From the NCBI GenBank assembly GCA_030148025.1, contig JASBUG010000010.1, positions 62,001 to 126,000 of the forward strand: a stretch of DNA of 64,000 nt, read 5' to 3'. The stretch comes from Flavobacteriaceae bacterium (GTDB taxonomy: Bacteria > Bacteroidota > Bacteroidia > Flavobacteriales > Flavobacteriaceae). The position numbers and the translations under genes are program-made. Every line of letters begins with the position of its first letter. The first letter of the stretch is position 1. Below the pieces are notes generated by a model, which was not told the origin of the DNA, did not search any database, and saw only the letters and a program-made list of their open reading frames with translations. This document shows positions 7,434-16,782 of the stretch, in pieces.

Positions 7434-8901
7434 TAAAAAACTATACTTCAAGTTTTTCTTGATGTTGTTATTCAGCTTATCATTAACCTCATGTAATGCT
7501 CAGAAAAAAAATGGAGGAGTTAAAAAAGAGATAGTAGTAGGGGAAGTAGGGAACAAGCTGGAGATTGAATTAACACCGCATTTAAAAGAGGTGATCAAAA
7601 ATTATGATCTTCCAGGATTAACAATAGGTATTGTTAAGAATAATCAATTGGTATATGCTAAGGCTTTTGGAGAACAAAGCGTCAATAATAACAAGCCAAT
7701 GACTTTACAGTCTGTTTTTCATATGGCTTCAGTCTCAAAACTATTTGTGGCAACTGCAATTATGCAACTTAGAGAACAAGGAAAGCTTCGGCTTGATGAT
7801 CCAGTGGTAAAACACTTGCCTTATTTTCAATTAAATGATGAACGTTATAAAAATATAACCATTCAGCAAATGTTGAGTCATGTGTCTGGAATGCCAGATA
7901 CTGATAATTACGAGTGGGAAAAACCTAGATATGATGATAAGGCATTAGAGGATTATGTAAAAGGAATAACAGGTTTAAGTTTGAATAGTAAGCCTGGTGA
8001 AAAGTATGCCTATAGTAATATAGCTTACGAAGTGTTGGGAGATCTCATTGCTAAAGTGTCTGGTATGTCTTTTGAAGATTATCAAAGAACAAAAATTCTT
8101 GAGCCATTAAATATGAGTAATAGTACCTTTTTAAAGGATGAGAATTTACCAAACAACTGGGCATCTCCACACATGCGTTTTTCTTACAATAAAACCTGGA
8201 AAACTTATCCTTATAACCGTAAGCACGCCCCAAGTTCTACCTTGCATTCTAATATTTTGGACATGGCTAATTGGGCTAAAGTAAATTTAAACAAGGGAAT
8301 CTTTCAAAGAAACACAATTTTACAGCCACAATCCTACGATTTACTTTGGAAACATTGGACAACACGTGGAGAAGACCGTTATTTAGGATTGAGCTGGTTT
8401 ATAGGTGAATTTGAAAGAAAGACACTATACAGCCATAGTGGAGGAGATCTAGGTTTTACTACCAATTTTGTAATTGTTCCTGAAGATAATTTGGGAGTTA
8501 TAGTTCTTTGTAATGTTAGTGATGCTCCTGTGTCATATATTACTGGAGATATTTTGAAAATATTACTGAATAAAGAGCTAACCTCAAGGAAGATATCTGC
8601 TTTTATTCCAGTATCTAAAAGTTATAAGAAAGAAGGGTTGGAGGCTGCCGTTGAACTATGGAATGAATTACTGAATACTAGTGCCGAACAATATAATTTC
8701 GATCCAAACACCTTTGCCGCAGTATTCTATGCTATGTTTTTAGATGATGCTGAGGAAGCGAAATCGTTAAGTATCCTTGCTAAAGCAATTTTTCCAGAAG
8801 AAGTACATAATGTTGTTGTTTCTGAGGCCACTAATTATCAAAAGGCTTTTCCAAATAATAGGGCAGCTAAAGCTATACTAGAAGTTTTTAAAAAAGAATA
8901 A
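7405..8901 (+). CDS. Serine hydrolase of the beta-lactamase/class C family (lipoprotein), paralog 1
   Basis: 498 aa; an alternative ATG at 7417 would remove four residues. The lipobox SLTSC (Cys30) predicts outer-membrane anchoring. Catalytic motifs are SxxK (S109-V-S-K112 in MASVSKLF), YSN near 203-205 and HSGG near 344. This fits class C beta-lactamase-like peptidases and esterases (DD-peptidase, D-aminopeptidase or esterase activities). A roughly 110-residue C-terminal helical tail (VSKSYKKEGLEAAVELWNELL...) resembles the tail of other flavobacterial members. First structural gene after marR, 17 bp before the next gene. The substrate cannot be told from sequence. Confidence 0.9.
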   Translation: MKLTMDNIFNKKLYFKFFLMLLFSLSLTSCNAQKKNGGVKKEIVVGEVGNKLEIELTPHLKEVIKNYDLPGLTIGIVKNNQLVYAKAFGEQSVNNNKPMTLQSVFHMASVSKLFVATAIMQLREQGKLRLDDPVVKHLPYFQLNDERYKNITIQQMLSHVSGMPDTDNYEWEKPRYDDKALEDYVKGITGLSLNSKPGEKYAYSNIAYEVLGDLIAKVSGMSFEDYQRTKILEPLNMSNSTFLKDENLPNNWASPHMRFSYNKTWKTYPYNRKHAPSSTLHSNILDMANWAKVNLNKGIFQRNTILQPQSYDLLWKHWTTRGEDRYLGLSWFIGEFERKTLYSHSGGDLGFTTNFVIVPEDNLGVIVLCNVSDAPVSYITGDILKILLNKELTSRKISAFIPVSKSYKKEGLEAAVELWNELLNTSAEQYNFDPNTFAAVFYAMFLDDAEEAKSLSILAKAIFPEEVHNVVVSEATNYQKAFPNNRAAKAILEVFKKE

Positions 8902-8918
8902 TTCCTTTTAAATAAAAT

Positions 8919-11060
8919 ATGAAACATATTATTTCAATGATGGTATGCCTAATATGTTTAGGCGTATATGGACAAGATGTGTCTAAATTACACTTAGATG
9001 AAGTTATAACAACCGATGGATTGTTTGTTGATTCAGATGGAACTATTTATGCAACCGAAGGCTGGAGCGGGGATAAAGTTTATACTATTTCTCCATCAGG
9101 AGTGGTATCTGTATTTGCTCAAGGCTTAAAAGGACCAATTGACATTCTTAAAGGTAAAGATGATAATTTTTATGTGTCTGAGTGGAATGCACCACAACTG
9201 TCAAGGATTAGTAAAACTGGAAAGGTTGAGAAGTTTGTTTCTGTGAAAATGGGGGCTGGACCAATGACTCAGGATACTAATGGAAACTTATTTGTGACCC
9301 ATAATGTTAATGATGGTACTGGATATATTAGTAAAGTAACATTGAGTGGAGAAGTTAGTATTTTTTCAGAAGGACAGCATTTAATAAATCCAGGTGGAAT
9401 TGATTTTGACAGTAACGGTAATCTTTATGTCTCCAATTTCAATAATGCAAATATTGTTAAGGTAGATTCTAAGGGAAAGCAACAAGTAATTGCAACTGTT
9501 CCAGGTGATAAAGAATGGCGTACAGGACATCTTAAAATAATTGGCGATGTAATCTATGTGAGTGCTTTAATGGATCACCGAATTTATAAAGTTAGTCTTG
9601 ATGGAAAAATTGAAACCTTGGCTGGAACTGGCGAACCTGGAAATGCTGTAGGTGAAGCTAAGAAAACTAAGTTATTTAACCCTAATGGATTATTTTATGA
9701 TAATAACAGCGGACAACTACTTTTCAGTATAGCTTTTGCTAAATCAGGATTTATACAGAAAATAAAACTTAATGATCCAATCTATAGAAGTGAATATTTC
9801 GCAGGAATTGCTTTTAGAGAAACACCTTATGCAGATATTATAGGAACTAGACCATTATCAGAATTTCAAAAGAAAGGGGTAAACCACTTTCAATTTGATT
9901 ACGACAAAAAAGGGCGATTAATTATGATAAGATATTTACTGAATGGTAAATTAAAACCATTTAGTAATCGTTTTGTTCGAGCTCCAAAAGTTAAAATCAA
10001 ATATCAAGGAAACAATGAAATTCGAACCTTTTTTAACGAACATGGTCATCGTACAGTAGTATCTGGAGATGTATATGAGGTAAGAATTGAGCGGGAAAGG
10101 AATGGTGATCGTAAATCGTTGAAGTTTTACGATGTTAATGGTAAACATATTGAAAACGATTTTAGAATTGCCACTTATAACTGGATGACTAATATTGATG
10201 GAACAGTCATAGAAAAACGATATGATATAAATAATAAAATACAACGTAACAGACCAGGATTTGGATATTATGTTACCAAATTTACTTATGACCATAAAGG
10301 TTTATTACGATTAATGACTAATTTGGGTAAGGATGGAGTTAACGTTCAAACAGATGATGCAGGAATAGCACACACCAAAATTGGCTACGATTCTAATGCT
10401 TCTTTTGTTCAGTGGTTAAATTTGGATATCTCATATGCTTCTAAGAGAGGTATGAGTAATATTGCCGAGATTAGATATAGACCTGCTCCTTTGTATGAAC
10501 ATTCGTCAGCTACATTTATAGATGCTGATGGTAAACCACAAGCCACCAATTGGGGAGCTCATATCGTTAAATATACATTTGATAATTATGGGAATGCGAC
10601 AACGAGACGATTCCTTAATACAGAAAAGCAACCAACCAATGCAGCTAATGGAGTTGGGTTAATTAAAACGTCGTATTCAAAAGATGGTAGATACGAAGCT
10701 ATTCGGAACTATTATAATAAAGAAGGCAAGCCTGTTGAAATAAATGGAACGCAATTACATGAAGTAAAAACTGACTTTGATTCAAACAATCACCCCATAA
10801 AAAGATCTTTTTACAATTTAGAAAGAAAAGTCGTTGTAGACTCGTCAGTAGGTTATGCCATAGAAAAGTGGGTGTATGATAATAAGGGACGACTTATTGA
10901 GCGACAGTTTTTAAATACGGAAGGTGAACTAGTTAATCACGCAACTTGGCAAGTGGCTCGTATGGTTTATGACTATAAGAGTGCTGATGAACTATCGTCA
11001 GTAACTTATTTCAATGCGGCAGATACCAAAACAAATGCCATCTGGAATCCAATACATTAA
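8919..11060 (+). CDS. Exported NHL/SMP-30-like beta-propeller fused to YD-like repeats
   Basis: 713 aa with a signal peptide (MKHIISMMVCLICLGVYGQ). Residues about 25-300 form six or so blades of the type FDSNGNLYVSNFNNANIVKVD and PNGLFYDNNSGQLLFS, matching NHL/SMP-30 propellers. Residues about 310-713 hold degenerate repeats of roughly 45 aa: Y-D-x-x-G-x(5)-R-x-F-L-N-T-E-x(2)-P/L-x-N, for example RRFLNTEKQPTN and RQFLNTEGELVN. They recall RHS/YD or MORN-like repeats. There is no catalytic motif. The position between two serine hydrolases in one operon suggests a surface binding or scaffolding role (inference). Confidence 0.75.
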   Translation: MKHIISMMVCLICLGVYGQDVSKLHLDEVITTDGLFVDSDGTIYATEGWSGDKVYTISPSGVVSVFAQGLKGPIDILKGKDDNFYVSEWNAPQLSRISKTGKVEKFVSVKMGAGPMTQDTNGNLFVTHNVNDGTGYISKVTLSGEVSIFSEGQHLINPGGIDFDSNGNLYVSNFNNANIVKVDSKGKQQVIATVPGDKEWRTGHLKIIGDVIYVSALMDHRIYKVSLDGKIETLAGTGEPGNAVGEAKKTKLFNPNGLFYDNNSGQLLFSIAFAKSGFIQKIKLNDPIYRSEYFAGIAFRETPYADIIGTRPLSEFQKKGVNHFQFDYDKKGRLIMIRYLLNGKLKPFSNRFVRAPKVKIKYQGNNEIRTFFNEHGHRTVVSGDVYEVRIERERNGDRKSLKFYDVNGKHIENDFRIATYNWMTNIDGTVIEKRYDINNKIQRNRPGFGYYVTKFTYDHKGLLRLMTNLGKDGVNVQTDDAGIAHTKIGYDSNASFVQWLNLDISYASKRGMSNIAEIRYRPAPLYEHSSATFIDADGKPQATNWGAHIVKYTFDNYGNATTRRFLNTEKQPTNAANGVGLIKTSYSKDGRYEAIRNYYNKEGKPVEINGTQLHEVKTDFDSNNHPIKRSFYNLERKVVVDSSVGYAIEKWVYDNKGRLIERQFLNTEGELVNHATWQVARMVYDYKSADELSSVTYFNAADTKTNAIWNPIH

Positions 11061-11083
11061 TAAAATTAAAACAAGTCTGAAAG

Positions 11084-12196
11084 ATGTTTAAACCCCTTTA
11101 TTTATATAAATCGGTACTCGCATTAATATTTGTTATTGTATTATTTGTTAGATGTGATGCGATTCAAGTTCCAGATATTGAATATCAGTATAATAATAAG
11201 ATAGATTCTTTAGTAGGAAGTTTTGTAGAATCTTCTCGACTTGTGGGTGTGTCAGCTGGTGTTTTGAAAGATGGAAAAATTATATGGCAAAAAGGGTTTG
11301 GATTTCGAGATGTAGATATAAATGCCTTGGTAGACTCTAGCACAGTTTTTAGATTGGCTTCTGTTACTAAACCTATGACAGCAGTTGCGATAATGCAATT
11401 GGTTGAACAAGGAAAATTACAATTGGATGTGTCCATTCAAAACTATTTGCCTGATTTTCCAGTACACCCTGAAGGCGAAATCACAATTAGACAACTGTTA
11501 AATCATACTTCAGGTATAAAAGGTTATAGAATTTTTGAAAATAGACCAACAAAAGCTTATAAGAATTTAAATGAAGCCACTCAGTTATTCAGAAGCAGAG
11601 GATTAAAAAGTGTGCCGGGAGCAGAATACCATTACAGTACCTATAACTATGTTGTTCTTGGAGCCATTATCGAAAAGGTATCAGGGCTTTCTTATAATAA
11701 TTATATGCAAAAAACTATTTGGAAGCCTATCAAAATGCTGAGCACATCCACTGAAATATTTGACAAAGACTATCCAAATAAAGCAAAACTCTACAAAAAG
11801 ACCGGAAGAGGATTTAGACGTGATAAACAAACTAACTTAAGTGTGAAGTATCCTGGTGGTGGAGTTCAATCAACAACAGGGGATATGTTGCGTTTTGCTA
11901 ATGCGGTACTAAACAATAATCTAATAAGTAGTATGGCAAAAAAACAAATGTTTGAAGTTCCGGATTTAGAACAAGAAGATAGAATGCCCTATGCATTAGG
12001 ATGGTTAATTGACGATAATCAATTTCTAGGAACGATACCGTACCACGATGGTCATCAATCTGGTGCCAGTACCATGTTTACAATTATTCCATCTCGAAAC
12101 ATGGCCGTTGTAGTGCTTGCTAATAGCTCTAATTCAGAAAATCTGGTTAAACAAATCGCATTCAAGTTAACAACTCTATTCTTAGAAGAATCTTAA
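11084..12196 (+). CDS. Serine hydrolase of the beta-lactamase family (lipoprotein), paralog 2
   Basis: 370 aa. Lipobox LFVRC at residue 24. SxxK is S93-V-T-K96 (LASVTKPMTAVAIMQL). The second motif region reads YHYSTYNYVVLG, where the usual Tyr-x-Asn is Tyr-Ser-Thr. The third reads PYHDGHQSGAST in place of HSG/HTG. It is a minimal catalytic domain with no C-terminal extension, unlike paralogs 1, 4 and 5. It is 23 bp after the propeller/YD gene and 22 bp before the T9SS propeller gene. The altered YxN motif may change specificity or activity. Confidence 0.88.
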   Translation: MFKPLYLYKSVLALIFVIVLFVRCDAIQVPDIEYQYNNKIDSLVGSFVESSRLVGVSAGVLKDGKIIWQKGFGFRDVDINALVDSSTVFRLASVTKPMTAVAIMQLVEQGKLQLDVSIQNYLPDFPVHPEGEITIRQLLNHTSGIKGYRIFENRPTKAYKNLNEATQLFRSRGLKSVPGAEYHYSTYNYVVLGAIIEKVSGLSYNNYMQKTIWKPIKMLSTSTEIFDKDYPNKAKLYKKTGRGFRRDKQTNLSVKYPGGGVQSTTGDMLRFANAVLNNNLISSMAKKQMFEVPDLEQEDRMPYALGWLIDDNQFLGTIPYHDGHQSGASTMFTIIPSRNMAVVVLANSSNSENLVKQIAFKLTTLFLEES

Positions 12197-12218
12197 ATAA
12201 CACTAAAACTTTATATCA

Positions 12219-13406
12219 ATGACACAACATGACACTTTTTTAAGACGGATCTTTTTAGTTTGTCTATTTACTATTTCTTTTAGTGGTTTTTCACAAACGT
12301 ATAATTATAGTTATACCATTGGTACAACTGGTGTATCTGGTAATGATAATAGTCATTTTAATCAGCCAACTGACATTGCCTTTGATAGTTCAGATAATGT
12401 ATATATTGGAGATCGTAATAATCAGCGAGTTCAAATTTTTGACATTAATGGAACTTATTCGAATAGCTTTAATAGTGGTAGTGGTAATTTCAACTTCAAT
12501 TTTGTTGAAGGAGTAGCTATTGATGCATCCGATAATATTTACGTATTGAATGATAATACTGAAGACATTTTTAAGTATGATTCTGGATTTAATTATGTCA
12601 CTAAAATTAGTCACAATGGGGTGTTAGATATTTCGTCGAACGGAACTAATGTTTATGCAACGTATTATAACAATCATTTAGTTAGAACTTTTAATGGTAA
12701 TCTTTCACAAGTTGCATCATTTGGAACAGGAGTAGCAACTTCAAGTAATAATGGATTCTCGAACCCAACAGGAGTTGCAGCTGATGCCGCTGGTAATATT
12801 TACATAGCTGACACCAATAATCATCGAATACAAATAGTTAATTCAAGCGGTAATTATGTTGCTACTTTGGGAGTAACAGGTGTTAGTGGTTCAGACAATA
12901 GCCATTTTAATCAACCAAGATCAGTAGCAATTGATCCAACAAATGGGAATATCTTAGTTGCAGATTCTTTTAATTACCGTGTTCAAGTTTTTGATTCATC
13001 ATATAACTATGTAACAACGATAGGAGGCAATGGAAGCGGTTCAGCTAATAATCAATTTAGTCGTATCGATTATATTAATGTTGATTCAACTGGAAAATTA
13101 TATGTAGGAGATCGTTTTAATCATCGCGTCCAGGTATTTTCTAATGCCCCTTTAAGTATTGAGAAATTTAATGTTAGCCTAGAGGTGTCTTGGTCACCAA
13201 ATCCAGTATCAGACATTTTATATTTCAAAACAAATAGTAACAATAATACAATTAAGGTATTTGATACACTAGGAAAGCAACTCTATGAGACTAGTAATCA
13301 AACACAACAATTTAGTATTAATATGAAAGATTATCAAAGTGGAATCTATTTTATTCAAATAACTACTCCAAGAGGTAAAGGGGTTGCACGAATTGTAAAA
13401 AGTTAG
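12219..13406 (+). CDS. NHL-repeat beta-propeller protein with T9SS C-terminal sorting domain
   Basis: 395 aa with an N-terminal signal peptide (IFLVCLFTISFSGFSQ). About five to six NHL blades follow, such as FNQPTDIAFDSSDNVYIGDR and NRVQIF-type strands. Two blades are near-duplicates (GVSGNDNSHFNQP and GVSGSDNSHFNQP). The last roughly 80 residues match the type A T9SS domain: SWSPNPVSD, then IKVFDTLGKQLYE and GIYFIQI, ending in RIVKS. This predicts export through the type IX system and attachment to or release from the cell surface. It lies between serine hydrolases 2 and 3 in the operon. Confidence 0.88.
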   Translation: MTQHDTFLRRIFLVCLFTISFSGFSQTYNYSYTIGTTGVSGNDNSHFNQPTDIAFDSSDNVYIGDRNNQRVQIFDINGTYSNSFNSGSGNFNFNFVEGVAIDASDNIYVLNDNTEDIFKYDSGFNYVTKISHNGVLDISSNGTNVYATYYNNHLVRTFNGNLSQVASFGTGVATSSNNGFSNPTGVAADAAGNIYIADTNNHRIQIVNSSGNYVATLGVTGVSGSDNSHFNQPRSVAIDPTNGNILVADSFNYRVQVFDSSYNYVTTIGGNGSGSANNQFSRIDYINVDSTGKLYVGDRFNHRVQVFSNAPLSIEKFNVSLEVSWSPNPVSDILYFKTNSNNNTIKVFDTLGKQLYETSNQTQQFSINMKDYQSGIYFIQITTPRGKGVARIVKS

Positions 13407-13433
13407 ATAATATTTCATACTAGAATTAGAAGA

Positions 13434-14534
13434 ATGAAAATAGTACAGTTTAGAATATTGGTCATAATTTTTGGAGTAAGTATCCTAAGGCCAGATTTGG
13501 TTTTAAGCCAAGCACAGACTCACAAATTAATTGATAGCCTGATAAATAGTACAATTGAAGAGAATGGAATTCCATCTATGGCTGTAGGTGTAATTACTAA
13601 GGATACTATTCTATATGGGATTAATGGAACTACAAAAATTAAAGGAAACAGAAGAGTATCTATTAAAAACCTGTATCATTTAGGCTCAACAACCAAAGCA
13701 TTTGTTGGATATGTGGCTATGGATTTACATGAAAAGGGGCTGATAGATATCTATAGCTCAATTTTTAAAATTATCCCAGATATAAAGTCTAATAACAATA
13801 AAGCTTTTCATGAGGTGTCAGTCGCAGATTTATTATCGCATCAGGCTTACCTCCAGCCATATCAAAGAACGCAGGAATTTAATAAGCTTCCAGAACTTGA
13901 AGGTAACCTAACAGACAAAAGAAAAAGCTTTACCAAGTTTGTGTTATCTGAAAAGGCAGTTGATAAATTCACTTATTCAAATGCTGGCTATATAATAGCG
14001 AGTTATATATTAGAAAAGGCCAGTGGAAAAAGCTTTGAAGTACTACTTAGAAATACGATAGAAGGTTTAGGTTTATCGTACATTGTTGGATTTCCAAATA
14101 GGGAAAAAACCGAAGAACCATGGGGACATTGGGTAGAAAATGATGTTTATCAAGCATTAGGTCCCGATCACTATTATAATGGCTATGACTATAGTCTAGC
14201 TGCAGGTAATATGTCTATGAATATTGTTAATTTTTCAAACTGGGTTCAGAATCATTTAAAAGGTTTGTCAGGTGACCCAAAACAGCTTTCGGCTAAAGGG
14301 TATGAAATGCTCCATTTAGATCGCGATAAGTATAGTTATGGTTGGGGAAATCGTAATACTGAAAATGGTAAAGAAAGTATGCACTCTGGAAGTTCTGGAA
14401 CCTTTTTTAGTGATGTTGTAATCTATCATGATAAAGGGATCGCTATTGTGATGCTTATGAATACAGCTCAACAAAACCATATTGCGGCATTAGATAAATT
14501 ACATAAAAAACTATTCAATATGTACAGTGAATAG
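13434..14534 (+). CDS. Serine hydrolase of the beta-lactamase family, paralog 3
   Basis: 366 aa with a hydrophobic N-terminus; the exact cleavage site is uncertain. SxxK is S85-T-T-K88 (HLGSTTKAFVGYVAMDL). YSN occurs in FTYSNAGYIIASYILEKASG, and the third motif is MHSGSSGTFF. This is a complete catalytic triad of the family. Like paralog 2 it lacks a long C-terminal tail. The core sequence is quite divergent from the neighbouring paralogs, so the set is not a recent tandem duplication. Gaps of 27 bp and 43 bp to the adjacent genes keep it in the operon. Confidence 0.88.
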   Translation: MKIVQFRILVIIFGVSILRPDLVLSQAQTHKLIDSLINSTIEENGIPSMAVGVITKDTILYGINGTTKIKGNRRVSIKNLYHLGSTTKAFVGYVAMDLHEKGLIDIYSSIFKIIPDIKSNNNKAFHEVSVADLLSHQAYLQPYQRTQEFNKLPELEGNLTDKRKSFTKFVLSEKAVDKFTYSNAGYIIASYILEKASGKSFEVLLRNTIEGLGLSYIVGFPNREKTEEPWGHWVENDVYQALGPDHYYNGYDYSLAAGNMSMNIVNFSNWVQNHLKGLSGDPKQLSAKGYEMLHLDRDKYSYGWGNRNTENGKESMHSGSSGTFFSDVVIYHDKGIAIVMLMNTAQQNHIAALDKLHKKLFNMYSE

Positions 14535-14577
14535 ATGTTAAAAAAAAAATATTAATTATTTAGATACTAAACTAGCT

Positions 14578-15327
14578 ATGAGAAAGCAACTCTTCATTTT
14601 TATTTTACTAATTTCTTTTCCTGCCATTGCACAAACTATAAAGGTTAATCCGACCAATAATATTTTAAAATTGGATAGACTCAAAGAAGGTACAAATGTT
14701 TACTTAGTCTATTTCCAAGATTCAATAGACGGACCAAAATATAATATGGAATTATGGGAGAGAAGTATAAAAAAAGATGAATCTCGTAATGTGTATCAGT
14801 TTAGTTGGGATCGTTTTTTTTCTAAAGGCACTTATATAAATTATGAGATTGAAGCTGGCTCAGAAAATTTTAAACCAATTAGTGAAAAAATTCTTCTACA
14901 TAATGATAAAGAGAACTTAAATAATATTAGTAAGAGACATTTTATTTATGAAAATGGAAATATGACTACTCATGCTAATCCAAAGTTTCATAATGGAAAA
15001 ACTTTCGAAAAGGAAAATGCTGGTAATGCCTTTAATTGGGAAATGGATATGGAAACATTTGGTATGTTACCTTTAAAGGAAGGTGTTGATTTTGACATTA
15101 AATTCTATCACCCGGGATCTAAAACACCTCCTAAATATTATAAATACAGTGTTGTGAGAAGTGAATCAATTCTTTTAAATGAGCAAGCTTATGATTGCTG
15201 GGTACTATATGTAGAGTATCCGGGTCATGGGAAAAGTGAATTCTGGATTGATAAAAAAAGTTTTATAACGCTTAAAATGGAAGAGTTATACGATGGGAAA
15301 TATAGATTCAAGAAATTGATTGTTTAA
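14578..15327 (+). CDS. Exported protein of unknown function (DUF3108-like fold suspected)
   Basis: 249 aa with a clear signal peptide (KQLFIFILLISFPAIAQ). The mature part is beta-rich with alternating charged/aromatic strands. It ends with a segment (YYKYSVVRSESILLNEQAYDCWVLYVEY, then FWIDKKSFITLKMEELYDGKYRFKK) that reads like the final strands of DUF3108 or LolA-like lipid-handling folds; this resemblance is inference. No catalytic motif is seen. It sits between serine hydrolases 3 and 4 in the same operon and is presumably periplasmic. Confidence 0.6.
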   Translation: MRKQLFIFILLISFPAIAQTIKVNPTNNILKLDRLKEGTNVYLVYFQDSIDGPKYNMELWERSIKKDESRNVYQFSWDRFFSKGTYINYEIEAGSENFKPISEKILLHNDKENLNNISKRHFIYENGNMTTHANPKFHNGKTFEKENAGNAFNWEMDMETFGMLPLKEGVDFDIKFYHPGSKTPPKYYKYSVVRSESILLNEQAYDCWVLYVEYPGHGKSEFWIDKKSFITLKMEELYDGKYRFKKLIV

Positions 15328-15359
15328 GTTTTTATAAAAAGAAATCATTGATGATTCAA

Positions 15360-16754
15360 ATGAAGAAATACATTTTTAGTTTTATTTTTTTTAGCATATC
15401 AATTGTGGTTCTTTCTCAATCGGTTGTTATTACAGAGATTGATCAGTATCTTAGTAAATATGATAATACTGATGAGCCAGGTTTTGTGGTTGGTATAATT
15501 CAAAATGGAAACTTCAACTATAAAAAAGCATTTGGTTTGGCTAGTATAGAAAATAATGTATCACTTAACCCAAGCCATAAATTTCGCATTGCTTCCTCAT
15601 CAAAGCAGTTTACCGCAGCTTGTATTTTTTTATTAGTTGAGCAAAACAAGATTTCGTTAGATGATGATGTTAGAAAGTATTTAATGGACTTTCCAGATTA
15701 TGGTTATAAAATAAGCGTAGCTAATTTAATATACCACACATCTGGGTTAAGAGATTATACATTACTTCATTATTTACAAGGGCATGATGATGATTATTCA
15801 TATAGTGAATTAAATTTATATGAGCTTTTAAAGCAACAAACAGAATTGGAGTTTACACCAGGGACAAATTTCAATTATAGTAATTCAGGGTATTATCTTC
15901 TATCCAGAATTGTTAAGAATGTTACAGGTAAAACGTTAAGAGAGTTTGCTCAAGAGAATTTGTTTTTTCCTCTAGAAATGAAAAACACATTCTTTCTGGA
16001 TAACCATAAAGAAGTCATTGCAAACCGAACTTTCGGTTATAACAAAACAAAAGCTGAATTCGAGATTTTAATGTCACAGAATGATATTGTAGGAGATGGT
16101 GGAATCATAACAACTTTAGATGATTTGTATAAATGGGATCAGCATTTTTATTCCAATAAACTTAATGTATCATCTTATAATCAGCTAATGATAACACCAG
16201 GGAAGTTGTTAGATGGTAGCAATATACCTTATGCTGGAGGTTTATATATCCGAAAATATAAAGGTCTAGAGCTTCAAACACATTCCGGATACTATGGTGG
16301 TTATAAATCTATCATTATGCGATTTCCAGAAAGAAAGACGAGTATCATCATACTTGCAAATAATTCCAAGATTTCTCCTGTAAGAATGGGACCAAAGATA
16401 GCAGATATTGTTTTAAAAGATTTCTTAAAGGAAACACAAAATATAAAGAGGAAGCCACGGTTACAAGCAACATTTATACCAGTTAAAATTAATTCAATGG
16501 CTAATTCAATTTTGGGTAAATACTATTGCAAAGAAATAAATACTGAATATGAATTTGTGAATGAAGGAGGTGAATTATTTGTAAATGTTAATGGATTAAA
16601 ACAGTATCCTGTAAGCCAATTAAAAGGAGAGTATTATATAGATGACCTATTTAAGATTGTAATTATAAATTCAGAAGAAAACAAAGGTGTGTTAAAGTTT
16701 AGATTGAACTATGAATTAACAACAGGCTTTCTGTTTGAAAAACGTTTGAATTAA
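15360..16754 (+). CDS. Serine hydrolase of the beta-lactamase family, paralog 4
   Basis: About 464 aa from the ATG at 15360, chosen because MKKYIFSFIFFSISIVVLS is a normal signal peptide. The frame is open to a TTG at 15348 and an ATG at 15351. SxxK reads IASSSKQFTAACIFLL, the tyrosine motif YSNSGYYLLS, and the third motif THSGYYGGYKS. A roughly 110-residue C-terminal beta domain (LGKYYCKEINTEYEFVNEGGELFV...) matches the tail found on many flavobacterial class C-like hydrolases. 20 bp after the DUF3108-like gene and 28 bp before the EreA/ChaN-like gene. Confidence 0.89.
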   Translation: MKKYIFSFIFFSISIVVLSQSVVITEIDQYLSKYDNTDEPGFVVGIIQNGNFNYKKAFGLASIENNVSLNPSHKFRIASSSKQFTAACIFLLVEQNKISLDDDVRKYLMDFPDYGYKISVANLIYHTSGLRDYTLLHYLQGHDDDYSYSELNLYELLKQQTELEFTPGTNFNYSNSGYYLLSRIVKNVTGKTLREFAQENLFFPLEMKNTFFLDNHKEVIANRTFGYNKTKAEFEILMSQNDIVGDGGIITTLDDLYKWDQHFYSNKLNVSSYNQLMITPGKLLDGSNIPYAGGLYIRKYKGLELQTHSGYYGGYKSIIMRFPERKTSIIILANNSKISPVRMGPKIADIVLKDFLKETQNIKRKPRLQATFIPVKINSMANSILGKYYCKEINTEYEFVNEGGELFVNVNGLKQYPVSQLKGEYYIDDLFKIVIINSEENKGVLKFRLNYELTTGFLFEKRLN

Positions 16755-16782
16755 TAACTAATAATAGATTTTAGTAATAACA

